NCBI RefSeq assembly: GCF_030646845.1
Contig: NZ_JAUSLE010000005.1
Location: forward strand, 1 to 33,113
Direction of reading: 5' to 3'
Length of the DNA: 33,113 nucleotides
Source: Rhodoferax sp.
GTDB lineage: Bacteria; Pseudomonadota; Gammaproteobacteria; Burkholderiales; Burkholderiaceae_C
Within the stretch, counting starts at the first letter, position 1, and the number at the start of each line of letters is the position of its first letter. Under the pieces are notes generated by a model. That model was not told the DNA's origin. It saw nothing but the letters and a program-made list of their open reading frames with translations, and did not search any database. This document shows positions 15,428 through 24,333 of the stretch, one piece after another. A program made the position numbers and the translations under genes.

Positions 15428-16957
15428 TCACGACGTTGCTTCGGACTTGAACAGCGCTGCCACCCGGCGCTTGGGCTTGATGTTGGCTGAAATGCTGCGA
15501 CCACCGGGCCGGGCCGCTGTGGCTTCCCAGGAAGGCGCAGCCTCTGTCACCGGAGCCGGTTCGTAGGGCTTGTCAAAGAAGGGGTCGCGCGACGCCGGGG
15601 CCGGACGCGAGTGGTCACGGCGGGGCGGACGATCCTGACGGGCGAACTGACCTTCGTGCGCCACGTCATGCATGGCACCTGAACGGTGACGAGCCGGACG
15701 GGAGTCGTCCTGCGCACCTTCGGCATACATGCGACGGCCGTCGTTGATGCGCCCCTGCTTGCGAATGTCAGGCACATCTTCATCAAACTCGACCGCTTCC
15801 AGTTCAATCTTGGTCTTGATGAGCTTTTCTATGTCGCCGATCAGACGGGCATCGCTCTTGGACACAAAAGTGACGGCCAGGCCTGCCGCCCCGGCACGCC
15901 CCGTGCGACCAATGCGGTGCACGTAGTCTTCTGCATTGAAAGGCACATCGAAGTTGAACACCGCAGGCACATCCTTGATGTCCAGCCCGCGCGCGGCCAC
16001 GTCGGTACACACCAGCAAATCGACCTCGCCCTTTTTGAAGGAGTCGAGCGCCTTGAGACGCTCATCCTGGCTCTTGTCGCCATGCAGCGCCGTCGTTTTG
16101 AGGCCTTCATGCTCCAGCGAGCGTGCCAATCGGGCGCAGCCCAGTTTGCTGTTCACAAACACAAAGGCCTGCTTCATGCCGCGCTGTTTCAGAATCTGGT
16201 GCAGGGCGTGGCGTTTGTCCTCATCGCCCACGCTGTAGAAATGCTGCTCGACGGTGGACGCGGTGGCATTGGAACGAGCAACCTCAATCGTGATCGGGTC
16301 CTGCAGGTAGCTACTGGCCAGGCGCTTGATCTCCGACGAAAAGGTGGCCGAGAACAGCAGCGTGGTGCGCTGCTTGGGCAGGTAGCTCAGGATGCGCTGC
16401 AGATCGGGCAGGAAACCGATGTCCAGCATGCGGTCGGCCTCGTCCAGCACCACATACTCCACCTGGTTCAGCACGGCGTTCTTGGCTTCAATATGGTCCA
16501 GCAGGCGGCCGGGTGTGGCCACCAGGATTTCCACGCCCTTTTTCAGCTCGATGGTCTGGGGCTTCATGTCCATGCCACCAAACACCACGGCGCTGCGCAG
16601 CTGGGTGTATTTGGCGTAGGACTTGATGGCTTGTGCCACCTGGTCGGCCAGCTCACGCGTGGGCAACAGCACCAGGGCGCGCACGGGGTGGCGCGCGGGT
16701 GAAGTCGAACTGCTCTCATGCTTGAGCAGGCGCTGCAACAAAGGCAGGGCGAAGGCGGCAGTCTTGCCGGTGCCGGTTTGGGCGGCGCCCATCACATCGT
16801 GCCCTTGCAGGACGACAGGAATGGCCTGCGCCTGGATGGGGGTCATGGACTCGTAGCCCATCTCACTTACGGCGCGGGACAAAGGCGCAGCCAATTGCAG
16901 CTGGGCAAAGGCCATCGGTAAAGTGTCGGGAGTCAATTCAGAAGTCAAATCGGTCAT
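15428..16957 (-). CDS. rhlE: DEAD-box ATP-dependent RNA helicase, RhlE type
   Basis: This 509-residue helicase carries the motifs in order: Q motif (MTPIQAQAIPVVL), I AQTGTGKT, Ia PTRELADQ, Ib TPGRLLD, II DEAD, III SAT, V DVAARGLDI and VI HRIGRTGRAG, over residues 15-390. A low-complexity basic/Arg-rich tail (390-490) with HRSGAMHD and RQDRPPRRDHSRP would bind RNA without fixed sequence, as in RhlE. It unwinds short duplexes in RNA decay or ribosome maturation. The gene is monocistronic, with apaH converging on it. The ATG at 16957 gives MTDLTSELTPD; a second ATG four bases upstream is out of frame. RhlE is chosen over other DEAD-box types by the QLQLAAPLSRAVSEMGY beginning. Confidence 0.92.
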   Translation of the reverse strand: MTDLTSELTPDTLPMAFAQLQLAAPLSRAVSEMGYESMTPIQAQAIPVVLQGHDVMGAAQTGTGKTAAFALPLLQRLLKHESSSTSPARHPVRALVLLPTRELADQVAQAIKSYAKYTQLRSAVVFGGMDMKPQTIELKKGVEILVATPGRLLDHIEAKNAVLNQVEYVVLDEADRMLDIGFLPDLQRILSYLPKQRTTLLFSATFSSEIKRLASSYLQDPITIEVARSNATASTVEQHFYSVGDEDKRHALHQILKQRGMKQAFVFVNSKLGCARLARSLEHEGLKTTALHGDKSQDERLKALDSFKKGEVDLLVCTDVAARGLDIKDVPAVFNFDVPFNAEDYVHRIGRTGRAGAAGLAVTFVSKSDARLIGDIEKLIKTKIELEAVEFDEDVPDIRKQGRINDGRRMYAEGAQDDSRPARHRSGAMHDVAHEGQFARQDRPPRRDHSRPAPASRDPFFDKPYEPAPVTEAAPSWEATAARPGGRSISANIKPKRRVAALFKSEATS

Positions 16958-16975
16958 TCATAGCCAAGGTCAGAT

Positions 16976-17000
16976 GCTATCAATCCGATAGCTGGTGGCA
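16976..17000 (+). repeat. Dispersed repeat, copy B (half copy, intergenic)
   Basis: GCTAT-caatccg-ATAGC is a perfect inverted repeat with a 7-base loop, followed by TGGTGGC. It sits between the helicase and the metallopeptidase genes. Immediately downstream is a second hairpin CCCCAA-GGA-TTGGGG (17001-17015) that does not match the other copies and may weakly terminate the metallopeptidase transcript. Confidence 0.6.
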
Positions 17001-17039
17001 CCCCAAGGATTGGGGCAAACCCCTATTATCCACCATATA

Positions 17040-17897
17040 TCACAATTGGGCGGCAGAAAACGTGTCGCAGCGCTTGACGCTGCCATTTTTCAAGCCATTG
17101 TCGAACCAGCGCTGGCGCTGCGCGCTGGTGCCATGGGTAAAGCGTTCAGGCACCACCGAGCGGCCGCTGGAGCGCTGCAGCGCATCGTCGCCGATCTTTG
17201 CGGCGGCGTTCATGGCCTCTTCCACGTCACCTTGCTCCAGCAATTGGCGCGCTGCCTGCGCATGGTTGGCCCAGACGCCGGCAAAGCAATCGGCCTGCAA
17301 TTCCAGCCGTACGCTCAAGGCGTTGTATTCCGCCTGGCTGACGCGCCCGCGCATCTGGTCCATTTTGGTGGTGATACCCAGCAGATTCTGCACATGGTGG
17401 CCGACCTCATGGGCAATCACATAGGCCTGGGCAAAATCACCCGGCGCCCCCATCCGGGTTTTCAGCGTTTCATAGAAACCAAGGTCGATATAGACCTTTT
17501 GATCCTCCGGGCAATAGAACGGCCCCATCGCCGACTGCCCCTGCCCGCAACTGGTGGCGGTGGCACCGCGATACAGCACCAGTTTGGGTTCCTGGTAGGT
17601 CGCGCCGCCCTTTGTGAAGACGTCCTTCCAGACGTCTTCCGTGTCGCCCAGCACGGTGGCGACAAACTTCGCCATTTGGTCATCCGCCGGTGGTTTTTGA
17701 GCCACTTGCGCGGTCTGCGGCGCCGGGCTGCCGCCAGTGAGCAGGTCGAGCACCGTCATGGGGTTGATGCCCAGAAAGTAGGAGACGACCAGCGCAATGG
17801 CAATCGACCCGATGCCAATGCTGCGCCCGCCCAAGCCCCCACCGCTGGCACGCCGGTCTTCCACATTGTCCGATTCGCGATTACCTTCCCACTTCAT
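17040..17897 (-). CDS. ypfJ: Neutral zinc metallopeptidase, YpfJ family
   Basis: This 285-residue protein begins with a glycine-rich cytoplasmic stretch (MKWEGNRESDNVEDRR...GGGLGGRS), followed by one membrane segment (about residues 27-45) and an exported catalytic domain. The zinc motif HEVGHH (about residue 167) lies in YVIAHEVGHHVQNLLG; further family landmarks are DMxF-like YLDLGFYETL, VRLELQADCFAG and RFTHGTSAQRQRWF. The function of YpfJ is unknown, but it is a predicted gluzincin-type protease at the envelope. It lies 53 bases downstream of dcd in the same direction and could be co-transcribed. The length fits the family (about 280-290). Confidence 0.9.
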   Translation of the reverse strand: MKWEGNRESDNVEDRRASGGGLGGRSIGIGSIAIALVVSYFLGINPMTVLDLLTGGSPAPQTAQVAQKPPADDQMAKFVATVLGDTEDVWKDVFTKGGATYQEPKLVLYRGATATSCGQGQSAMGPFYCPEDQKVYIDLGFYETLKTRMGAPGDFAQAYVIAHEVGHHVQNLLGITTKMDQMRGRVSQAEYNALSVRLELQADCFAGVWANHAQAARQLLEQGDVEEAMNAAAKIGDDALQRSSGRSVVPERFTHGTSAQRQRWFDNGLKNGSVKRCDTFSAAQL

Positions 17898-17950
17898 GGC
17901 ATGACTCCTGGTGAATTGCTATGGCGTTGCCCAGGCGCGCCGAAACAGGC

Positions 17951-18517
17951 TCATGCCTTCGGCAGCGTTACGCCAACTTGACCCTGGTACTTCCCGCCCC
18001 GGTCCTTGTACGAGGTCTCGCAGACTTCGTCGCTCTCGAAGAACAGCACCTGCGCGCAGCCTTCGCCAGCATAAATTTTGGCCGGCAGCGGCGTGGTGTT
18101 GCTGAACTCCAGCGTCACGTAGCCCTCCCATTCGGGCTCGAAAGGCGTCACGTTGACGATGATGCCGCAGCGGGCGTAGGTGCTTTTGCCCAGGCAGATG
18201 GTGAGCACGTTGCGCGGAATGCGGAAGTACTCCATGGTGCGCGCGAGCGCGAAGCTGTTGGGCGGGATGATGCAGCTGTCGCCGTGAAAATCGACAAAGC
18301 TTTTCTCGTCAAAGTTCTTCGGGTCCACCACCGTGCTGTGGATGTTGGTGAAGACCTTGAACTCAGGCGCGCAGCGAATGTCATACCCATAGCTGCTGGT
18401 GCCATAACTGATGATCTTGTGGCCGTCGCGCTCGCGAACCTGGCGCGGCTCGAAGGGCTCGATCATGCCGGTGGTTTCGGCCATGTGGCGAATCCATTTG
18501 TCACTCTTGATAGTCAT
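17951..18517 (-). CDS. dcd: dCTP deaminase
   Basis: The enzyme deaminates dCTP to dUTP for thymidylate synthesis. I start at the ATG at 18517 ([14 protein letters not shown]), giving 188 residues, the usual length for bacterial Dcd; a further nine upstream codons (MVKPRSFVP) are an artefact. Motifs include SYGYDIR, the core [10 protein letters not shown] (catalytic Glu region follows in [11 protein letters not shown]) and [16 protein letters not shown]. It is a homotrimer of the dUTPase fold. It is followed by ypfJ; upstream is the guaD terminus across a 146-base spacer containing a dispersed repeat. Confidence 0.95.
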   Translation of the reverse strand: MTIKSDKWIRHMAETTGMIEPFEPRQVRERDGHKIISYGTSSYGYDIRCAPEFKVFTNIHSTVVDPKNFDEKSFVDFHGDSCIIPPNSFALARTMEYFRIPRNVLTICLGKSTYARCGIIVNVTPFEPEWEGYVTLEFSNTTPLPAKIYAGEGCAQVLFFESDEVCETSYKDRGGKYQGQVGVTLPKA

Positions 18518-18606
18518 GGGAACGAAACTCCTTGGTTTGACCAATTGTAAGCAGGCCCACCCCCCGCGAAGCAGGCGCCATCAACCACCCGAGGCAGTTC
18601 AAAGAA

Positions 18607-18663
18607 GCTCCTAATTTGATAGCTACTAACGCAATACCGGCGAGGACTAGCGGCACAAAAGGC
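18607..18663 (+). repeat. Dispersed repeat, copy C (intergenic dcd-guaD)
   Basis: GCTcc-taatttg-ATAGC (7-base loop, left arm decayed) is followed by TACTAACGCAATACCGGCGAGGACTAGCGGC. This is the fullest intergenic copy. Its tail matches copy A at 11 of 14 bases. The sequence ends within a few bases of the guaD stop codon. Confidence 0.65.
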
Positions 18664-20001
18664 TTAAAGTATTTGCGAGATCACGGTCTTCTCCACCAGA
18701 CGGTCATCGCCCAGCACGATCATGGCAAACAGCAGCTCGTCCAGACTGTTGGCGCTGGCGGTGCGGCGCGCCAGCAGCGGCGTTGCCTGCGGGTTCAGGA
18801 CCACAAAATCGGCCTCGCAGCCCGCTTGCAGATTACCCACGGCCGGTCGTCCACGTTGACCATCCAGCCCAAGGGCCTGCGCCGCCCCGGCGGTGTGTTG
18901 CCACCACAGGTGCTGCGGCGCCAGTGACCGGCCCGGTTTGGTCTGCCCTTCACGTCCCACGTAGTAAGCCGCCAGCATGGTGTGAAACGGACTGAAACTG
19001 GTACCGCCGCCCACATCGCTGGCCAGACCGTACTGGAAGCCGATGCGGTCCGCGCTTGCGTAATCAAAGAAACCGCTGCCCAGAAACAGATTGCTGGTCG
19101 GGCAGACGGCCGCCGCTGTACCGGTGTCGCGCATCAGCGCACGGTCATCGTCATCGAAGTGGATGCAATGGGCGTAGATGGCGCGCTCCCGCATCAGGCC
19201 AAAATCGGCGTAGGTGGACAGGTAGCTGCGCGACTGCGGAAACAGCTCGCGCGCCCATTTGATTTCGTCCTTGTTTTCAGCCACATGCGACTGGATCCAC
19301 ACATCCGGATACCTGGCGGCCAGCTCCCCCGCTCCGCGCAACTGGGCGTCGCTGCAACTGGGCGCAAAACGCGGGGTGATCGCGTAACCCAGACGCCCCT
19401 TGCCGTGCCACTTCTGCAGCAAGGCCTCGGAGTCGATCAGGCTTTGCTCTGTGGCGTCAGCAACACCGTTGGGCGCGGCGCGATTGAGCACATCGGCCGG
19501 AGCATTGCGGTCCATCAGGCACAGCCCGGTGATCAGCCGCAGGCGCCGACGCCGCGCCTCGGTGAACAGGGCATCCACTGATTCGGTGTGCGAGGTGGCG
19601 AACGCCAGCGCGGTGGTGACCCCATTGCGCAGCAGTTCCGCTATGAAAAACGTAGCTGCTTGCCCACTGTATTCGGGGGCCGCGAAGCGTTTCTCTTCAG
19701 GGAATGTGTAGTTCTCGAGCCACGGCAGCAAGCCGTCGGCCGGCGAGCCAATGACGTTGGCCTGCGGGAAGTGGATATGCATGTCCACAAAACCGGGGGC
19801 AATGATGCGCCCTGGCAGATGCTCAAGCGCCACCGCCGGAAACCTGTCCCGCAGGTCGCGGTACGGCCCGACCGCCTGCACCACCTGGGTGCCGTTGACA
19901 TCCGGCCCCACCACCAGCAGGCCATCTTCTTCGAAAACAGCGGCGCGATGCGGCTCGCGGTCAGGGGCAAAGCGGAGGATGGCGGCGCGATAAGCTTTCA
20001 T
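18664..20001 (-). CDS. guaD: Guanine deaminase
   Basis: This amidohydrolase converts guanine to xanthine. I start at the ATG at 20001 (MKAYRAAILRF), giving 445 residues, close to the usual 430-450; the longer frame from 20061 adds 20 residues of spacer. Metal ligands appear as VDMHIHFPQ (HxH near 82-84), IQSHVAEN (His near 235), YAHCIHFDD (His near 270) and SDVGGG (Asp near 315). NGVTTALAFATSH is typical of guanine deaminases. It is the last gene of the purine group ade-bmp-guaD on this strand. A dispersed repeat (19640-19684), on the strand opposite to the message, lies in the codons for EYSGQAATFFIAELL, a conserved part of the enzyme. Confidence 0.93.
   Translation of the reverse strand: MKAYRAAILRFAPDREPHRAAVFEEDGLLVVGPDVNGTQVVQAVGPYRDLRDRFPAVALEHLPGRIIAPGFVDMHIHFPQANVIGSPADGLLPWLENYTFPEEKRFAAPEYSGQAATFFIAELLRNGVTTALAFATSHTESVDALFTEARRRRLRLITGLCLMDRNAPADVLNRAAPNGVADATEQSLIDSEALLQKWHGKGRLGYAITPRFAPSCSDAQLRGAGELAARYPDVWIQSHVAENKDEIKWARELFPQSRSYLSTYADFGLMRERAIYAHCIHFDDDDRALMRDTGTAAAVCPTSNLFLGSGFFDYASADRIGFQYGLASDVGGGTSFSPFHTMLAAYYVGREGQTKPGRSLAPQHLWWQHTAGAAQALGLDGQRGRPAVGNLQAGCEADFVVLNPQATPLLARRTASANSLDELLFAMIVLGDDRLVEKTVISQIL
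19640..19684 (+). repeat. Dispersed repeat, copy D (inside guaD, antisense)
   Basis: GCTAT-gaaaaac-GTAGC (7-base loop, one mismatch) is followed by TGCTTGCCCACTGTATTCGGGGGCC. It aligns with copy A over about 43 bases with one gap. It lies on the strand opposite to guaD, in frame, in a conserved region of the protein. Confidence 0.6.
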
Positions 20002-20084
20002 AACAAAGAAGCTTACCGCGTCACCCCGCACCGACCCATACACGTTGCCGAATAAGGGCAATGCGCCCCTTCCGGCTCAGGCGA

Positions 20085-21179
20085 TCAGGGTAACTGGCCC
20101 TGCACCCCCTGGACCAGCCAGTTCATCTTGAGAATCTGCTCGTCATTGAGCGTCTGGCCTTTGGCGATGACTACTTTGCCCTGGTTGTCCAGCACCGGCT
20201 GTCTGGCGCGAAAAGGATGCAGCTTGCCGGCTGCGATATCTTTTTGCCGCGCCAGTACTTCGGCCTGTACGGACTTGGGCACTTTGCTGCCAAAGCCATC
20301 GACCTGGATCATGCCCTCGCGCACGCCACCCCACACCGAGCCGCTCTTCCAGCTGCCATCCAGTACCGCCTGGGTGCGTTGGGTGTAGTACTTGCCCCAT
20401 TGGTGGGTAATGGCCGCGATCTGGGCGTCCGGCGCAATCTTCCGCATGTCCGAGTGGTAGGCCACGGCCAGCTTGCCACGCTCCTGCGCAGCGGCCATGA
20501 CGGCCGACGAACCGGTGTGAAATGCAATCACATCGACGTTTTGATTGAACAGCGTCATGGCGGCATCACGCTCGCGGGTCGGGTCAAACCAGCTGTTGAG
20601 CCATACCACTTTGACTTCCGCCCTGGGGTTAACGGATTGCATTCCCAAGGCAAAAGCATTGATACCCTGCAGCACTTCGGGAATGGGAAAGCCCGCCACA
20701 TAGCCGGCCACATTGCTCGTCGTCATGCGCCCGGCCGCGATGCCTGCCAGGTAGCGCCCCTCGTAGTAGCGCGCATTCGCTACGGCCACATTGGGCGCGG
20801 TCTTGTAACCGGTGATGGATTCGAATTTGACGTCCGGGAACTCCTGCGCGACTTTGAGCGTGGGTTCCATGTAGCCAAAGCTGGGCGTGAAGATGAGCTT
20901 GTGCCCGGTAGCCGCAAGATCGCGAATCACGCGTTCGGCGTCGGGGCCCTCGGCCACGTTTTCAACATAGGCGGTCTTGACCCTGGCGCCCAACGCCGCG
21001 TCCACAGCCAGGCGGCCCTCGTTGTGCTGGCGAACCCAGCCAGCATCGGTCAATGGTGCGACGTACACAAAGCCGACTTTCAACGGCTCTCTGGCTGGGG
21101 TGGCCGACGGGGCAGGTTGCGAAAAAACAGGAGAAATAAAACAAGCGGCCGCAAGCGCGGCTACGAGGTTTTTGTACAT
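20085..21179 (-). CDS. BMP-family ABC transporter substrate-binding protein
   Basis: This 364-residue protein has a signal peptide (MYKNLVAALAAACFISPVFSQ, cleavage near residue 21) and no lipobox Cys at the expected site. The mature chain shows the Basic Membrane Protein fold: KVGFVYVAPLTDAGWVRQHNEG, TPSFGYMEPTLKVAQEFPDVKFESITGYK, and GRYLAGIAAGRMTTSNVAGYVAGFP. BMP proteins bind nucleosides or purines for an ABC importer. Its place between adenine and guanine deaminase genes suggests purine uptake. The permease and ATPase genes are not in the window. A good AGAGGA ribosome site lies before the ATG. The leader contains the hairpin at 21215-21239, 36 bases before the start. Confidence 0.92.
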   Translation of the reverse strand: MYKNLVAALAAACFISPVFSQPAPSATPAREPLKVGFVYVAPLTDAGWVRQHNEGRLAVDAALGARVKTAYVENVAEGPDAERVIRDLAATGHKLIFTPSFGYMEPTLKVAQEFPDVKFESITGYKTAPNVAVANARYYEGRYLAGIAAGRMTTSNVAGYVAGFPIPEVLQGINAFALGMQSVNPRAEVKVVWLNSWFDPTRERDAAMTLFNQNVDVIAFHTGSSAVMAAAQERGKLAVAYHSDMRKIAPDAQIAAITHQWGKYYTQRTQAVLDGSWKSGSVWGGVREGMIQVDGFGSKVPKSVQAEVLARQKDIAAGKLHPFRARQPVLDNQGKVVIAKGQTLNDEQILKMNWLVQGVQGQLP

Positions 21180-21207
21180 GGTGGTCCTCTACATGGCTCC
21201 GAAACAC

Positions 21208-21239
21208 AAAAAGCAAGGCCCGCCGGAGCAGCGGGCCTT
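21208..21239 (-). terminator. Terminator-like hairpin between the adenine deaminase and bmp genes
   Basis: On the minus strand a perfect 9-bp stem AAGGCCCGC/GCGGGCCTT with a 7-base loop (21215-21239) is followed by GCTTTTTGTG. This has the form of an intrinsic terminator, yet it lies inside the likely operon, 36 bases before the bmp start. It would lower expression of the downstream genes or act as an attenuator. Confidence 0.7.
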
Positions 21240-21274
21240 GAACAGGATTTTAACCGAGCGAGCGTCGCTGTGTT

Positions 21275-22315
21275 TTACTCAAACGTCTCAAATGTGGCCG
21301 CCAGACGGTCGATGTACTGCCGTTTGAGGGCTTCATCAATAAAACTCGCCTCAAAACTGTTGCGCGCCAGTTGGTAGGCATGCTGGGCACCCAGGCCCAA
21401 GGCGGCAAAGGTCTGGGTGAAGTTCTCGTTGATGTAACCCCCGAAGTAGGCCGGATCGTCCGAGTTGACGGTCGCCACGATGCCGGCATCGAGCATGCGG
21501 GCCAGATTGTGCCCGGCGAGGGTGGGAAATACGCGAAGCTTCAGGTTGGACAGGGGGCATACAGTGAGCGGAATGCGGTCCTGAACCAGCCGCGCCATCA
21601 GCGCCGGGTCTTTCATGGCCTGCACGCCGTGGTCAATGCGCTCTACCTTGAGGACATCCAGCGCGCTCCAGATGTAGGCCGGCGGACCCTCTTCTCCCGC
21701 GTGCGCCACCAGCCGAAAACCCAGTTCACGGGCCCGGGCAAAGACGCGGGCAAACTTTTCCGGCGGGTGGCCCATCTCGCTGGATGCCAGGCCCACCCCC
21801 ACCAGCTTGTCACGGTACGGCAGGGCTTGCTCCAGGCACTCAAATGCATCCTGCTCGCTCAGGTGGCGCAAGAAGCAGAGTATCAGGGAGGCGCTCATGC
21901 CAAATTCGGCATGGGCATCGACACATGCCCGGTGCAGCCCATTGATGACCACGTCAACACTCACGCCGTGCCCGGTATGGGTCTGGGTATCGAAAAAGAT
22001 CTCCGCGTGAAGCACGTTGTCGGCCGCAGCGCGGGCCAGATAGGCGTACGTCATGTCATAAAAGTCCTGCTCGGTGCGCAACACTAAAGTGCCAGCATGG
22101 TAGATATCGAGAAAATCCTGCAGGTTGTCAAATACATAGGCCCGGCGCAAGGAGTCGATATCCGGGTAGGCCATCGAAATGCCGTTGCGCTGCCCCAGTG
22201 CAAACATCAACTCCGGCTCCAGCGAACCTTCGATGTGGATGTGCAGTTCCGCCTTCGGCATGCGTCGCAGCAGCTCAGGCAGGCGCTCGGCAGAGACAGG
22301 CTTTACTTTCAGCAT
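21275..22315 (-). CDS. Adenosine/adenine deaminase family protein, probably adenine deaminase
   Basis: This 346-residue enzyme has the AMP/adenosine deaminase fold with metal ligands AELHIHIEGSLEPELMF (HxH at 26-28), the catalytic HAGEEGPP (about residue 200) and the paired Asp of NSDDPAYFGGY (about 283). The stretches SLRRAYVFDNLQDFLDIYHAG, LRTEQDFYDMTYAYLARA and EIFFDTQTHTGHG resemble the Pseudomonas PA0148 type, which deaminates adenine rather than adenosine. It would make hypoxanthine for xanthine dehydrogenase. It is the first gene of the purine group, followed by a terminator-like hairpin and bmp. The name ade or add is left open because the substrate choice rests on recalled similarity. 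Confidence 0.88.
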   Translation of the reverse strand: MLKVKPVSAERLPELLRRMPKAELHIHIEGSLEPELMFALGQRNGISMAYPDIDSLRRAYVFDNLQDFLDIYHAGTLVLRTEQDFYDMTYAYLARAAADNVLHAEIFFDTQTHTGHGVSVDVVINGLHRACVDAHAEFGMSASLILCFLRHLSEQDAFECLEQALPYRDKLVGVGLASSEMGHPPEKFARVFARARELGFRLVAHAGEEGPPAYIWSALDVLKVERIDHGVQAMKDPALMARLVQDRIPLTVCPLSNLKLRVFPTLAGHNLARMLDAGIVATVNSDDPAYFGGYINENFTQTFAALGLGAQHAYQLARNSFEASFIDEALKRQYIDRLAATFETFE

Positions 22316-22340
22316 GGTTGCTCACTCGTGAAGTTATTGA

Positions 22341-22386
22341 TTTTTAAAAGAAAAAGGCCTCCGAGTATCGCTACTTGGAGGCCTTT
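22341..22386 (-). terminator. Strong Rho-independent terminator of ssrA
   Basis: On the minus strand AAAGGCCTCCAAGTA-GCGA-TACTCGGAGGCCTTT (22353-22386) forms a 15-bp stem (one G-T pair) with a 4-base loop, directly followed by TTCTTTTAAAAATC. It lies 12 bases after the tmRNA 3' end. It also lies just upstream of the adenine deaminase start, so it isolates the two transcripts. Confidence 0.88.
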
Positions 22387-22397
22387 GTCATGCGGTA

Positions 22398-22784
22398 TGG
22401 TGGAGCTGGGGGGATTTGAACCCCCGTCCGCAAGCCTTGTTCGGGCAGATCTACATGTTTAGTGGTCTGATTTGAGTCTCGCCACCTGTGTCGCGCAGCC
22501 ACACGCTACACAGGACGCCAGCACCCTATTTTCTTGCCCCGGGCTAAGGTACCCAGCCCGGAGCCAGCCGATGAAATTATCTTTACAGCCGGGAGCCCTT
22601 AACTTGCGCTAAAAACCCCTTGCCCAGCCCATCGGCCTGCTGTTGTAAAGCTCACTGGCAATTAAGCAGCGAGTGCGAAACGTTCGTCGTTTGCAGTTAG
22701 TTTTTTTGAATCAGTTTTACGAGCACATTCAGCTCGACATGCACCACACCGCGTCCGAACCCACGTCGAAACCAATGCAGCCCC
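22398..22784 (-). ncRNA. ssrA: tmRNA
   Basis: This is the single-chain transfer-messenger RNA that rescues stalled ribosomes. On the minus strand the 5' end reads GGGGCTGCATTGGTTTCGAC and the 3' end the tRNA-like GGGGGTTCAAATCCCCCC...AGCTCCACCA, which pair to give the acceptor stem (GGGGCTG against CAGCTCC) and T arm. The tag reading frame at 22662-22694 encodes ANDERFALAA-stop (resume codon GCA), the tag of many Burkholderiales. Length is 387 bases. The CCA is encoded. It is transcribed alone, with its own terminator at 22341-22386. SmpB is not encoded here. Confidence 0.95.
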
Positions 22785-22796
22785 TTGATCCCTATT

Positions 22797-23480
22797 TTAG
22801 GCCTTCGCCAGCAATTGCAATAGTGCCCCTGGAAAATTTATGGTGGCATGCGCGCCCCACCGCGACGGATCGGCTTTTTGACCGAGGTAACCATAGGTGG
22901 CGGCCACCGTACCCATGCCAGCCGCCAACCCTGCCACGATATCCCGTTCGTCATCACCGACGTACAGACAGCGTGCCGGGTCAATGGCAAGGCGCCGGGC
23001 GGCTTCGAACAAGGGCTCTGGGTGTGGCTTGGCGTGAGGCGTGGTGTCACCGCTGACCACCGTGCGGGCCGACAGGAACAACGGCATGACCCGCGTCAAG
23101 GGATCAGTGAAACGGGCCGCCTTGTTGGTGACAACACCCCAGGGAAGGTCGATTGCCACCAGATGGGCAATCAGCTCAGGAACTCCATCAAAAGCATAGG
23201 TCCGTTGCGTCATGCACTGCTCGTAATTCGCGAAGAACTCTTCCCGCAAAGCGGAAAAGCCCGCATGCTCGGGTGTCAGGCCAAACGCCACGCCAATCAT
23301 TCCACGCGCGCCAGCGCCAGCCAGGGGACGGTAGTGCGCCAATGGCAGTGACGGCAAGCCCCGATCGACCCGCATTTTGTCGGCCGCAGCACCCAAGTCT
23401 GGCGCGCTATCAATCAGGGTACCGTCCAGATCAAAAAGTACCGCCTGCACATCGGCAAACATTCCACTTTGTGGCGTCAC
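22797..23480 (-). CDS. gph: Phosphoglycolate phosphatase
   Basis: This 227-residue HAD-family phosphatase has motif [12 protein letters not shown] (Asp nucleophile near residue 16), a helical cap (residues 20-85), motif II VVTNKA and motif [11 protein letters not shown]. It clears 2-phosphoglycolate from DNA repair and photorespiration-like side reactions. It overlaps the stop of ubiG by four bases (ATGA), so translation is coupled; ubiG-gph is a common pair in betaproteobacteria. The TAA lies 12 bases from the tmRNA 5' end, so the ssrA promoter must sit within the gph 3' region. Confidence 0.94.
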   Translation of the reverse strand: MTPQSGMFADVQAVLFDLDGTLIDSAPDLGAAADKMRVDRGLPSLPLAHYRPLAGAGARGMIGVAFGLTPEHAGFSALREEFFANYEQCMTQRTYAFDGVPELIAHLVAIDLPWGVVTNKAARFTDPLTRVMPLFLSARTVVSGDTTPHAKPHPEPLFEAARRLAIDPARCLYVGDDERDIVAGLAAGMGTVAATYGYLGQKADPSRWGAHATINFPGALLQLLAKA

Positions 23481-24199
23481 GGCGTCACAGCCAAGGGCTT
23501 CTGGGTGGCGAAGAGATAGTTCACGCTCGTGTCGGCACTCAGCCAGTAACGCCGGGTAAGCGGGTTGTAGCCTATCCCACGGGTGTTGCGCAGATCAAGA
23601 TCAGCGGATCGGCAGTAACTGGCCAGTTCACTGGGCCGGATCATCTTGATGTACTCGTGCGTTCCACGTGGCAGCAAATTAAGCACATACTCGGCGCCCA
23701 CAATGGCAAACAAAAATGATTTTGGATTGCGATTCAGCGTCGAGAAGAACACCCAGCCGCCCGGTTTGACGAGTGCGGAACAGGCCCGCACTACCGAGGC
23801 CGGGTCGGGCACGTGTTCCAGCATTTCCATACAGGTCACCACATCAAAGCTGCCAGGCTGCTCCGCAGCCAATGCTTCAGCGCTGACCTCACGATACTGC
23901 ACGTTCGGAGTCTCGGCTTCCAGCGCGTGGAGTTGTGCCACCCTGAGGGCTTTGGTGGCCAGATCAATGCCCGTCACCTGCGCGCCCGATCGCGCCATGG
24001 CATCCGTGAGGACGCCGCCGCCACAACCGACGTCAAGAGCCTGCAGACCCTTCAACGGGCAAAGACTGTTGATCCATTCCAGCCGCAGAGGATTGATCTG
24101 ATGCAGCGGTCGGAACTCGCCGTCCATGTCCCACCAGCGGTGGGCCAGGTCAGAAAACTTGGCCAATTCGGCCGGATCCGCGTTCAAGTTAGAGGTCAT
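23477..24199 (-). CDS. ubiG: Ubiquinone biosynthesis O-methyltransferase
   Basis: This 240-residue class I SAM methyltransferase has motif [16 protein letters not shown] (about residues 57-71), motif II region [16 protein letters not shown] and a C-terminal [10 protein letters not shown]. The N-terminal [24 protein letters not shown] is diagnostic of UbiG, which methylates two hydroxyl groups in the ubiquinone pathway. It heads the ubiG-gph pair on the minus strand, and its start follows the ompA terminator by some 70 bases. Confidence 0.96.
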   Translation of the reverse strand: MTSNLNADPAELAKFSDLAHRWWDMDGEFRPLHQINPLRLEWINSLCPLKGLQALDVGCGGGVLTDAMARSGAQVTGIDLATKALRVAQLHALEAETPNVQYREVSAEALAAEQPGSFDVVTCMEMLEHVPDPASVVRACSALVKPGGWVFFSTLNRNPKSFLFAIVGAEYVLNLLPRGTHEYIKMIRPSELASYCRSADLDLRNTRGIGYNPLTRRYWLSADTSVNYLFATQKPLAVTP

Positions 24200-24262
24200 G
24201 GGGAGATTATCGACAAATTGCAGAGCACTTCACACGGAATGGAGAACAGGCTCGCCTGAAAC

Positions 24263-24287
24263 AAAAAAACCCCGCCAAAGCGGGGTT
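24263..24287 (-). terminator. Rho-independent terminator of ompA
   Basis: On the minus strand an 8-bp stem AACCCCGC/GCGGGGTT with a 4-base loop (24268-24287) is followed by TTTTTTT. A second hairpin GAAGCGG/CCGCTTC (24294-24317) lies between it and the ompA stop codon and may protect the mRNA 3' end. Confidence 0.88.
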
Positions 24288-24333
24288 CTTATTGAAGCGG
24301 CCTCTAGAGACCGCTTCGTGGCTTTGACGCCAA

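Noticed and set aside
16305..16330. GTAGCTACTGGCCAGGCGC in the helicase gene as another dispersed repeat
   Set aside because: Only the core is similar; the inverted-repeat arm and the tail are absent.
15686..16702. A 338-codon plus-strand ORF opposite the DEAD-box helicase
   Set aside because: It lies wholly within a gene with all helicase motifs and is a codon-phase shadow.
18391..18420. CCATAGCTGCTGGTGCCATAAC in dcd as another dispersed repeat
   Set aside because: It has the ATAGCTGCT core but no GCTAT arm and no tail, and it encodes a strictly conserved dCTP deaminase motif; chance is the simpler reading.
20217..21377. A 386-codon plus-strand ORF opposite the BMP gene
   Set aside because: It is a shadow frame; the minus strand has a signal peptide and family motifs.
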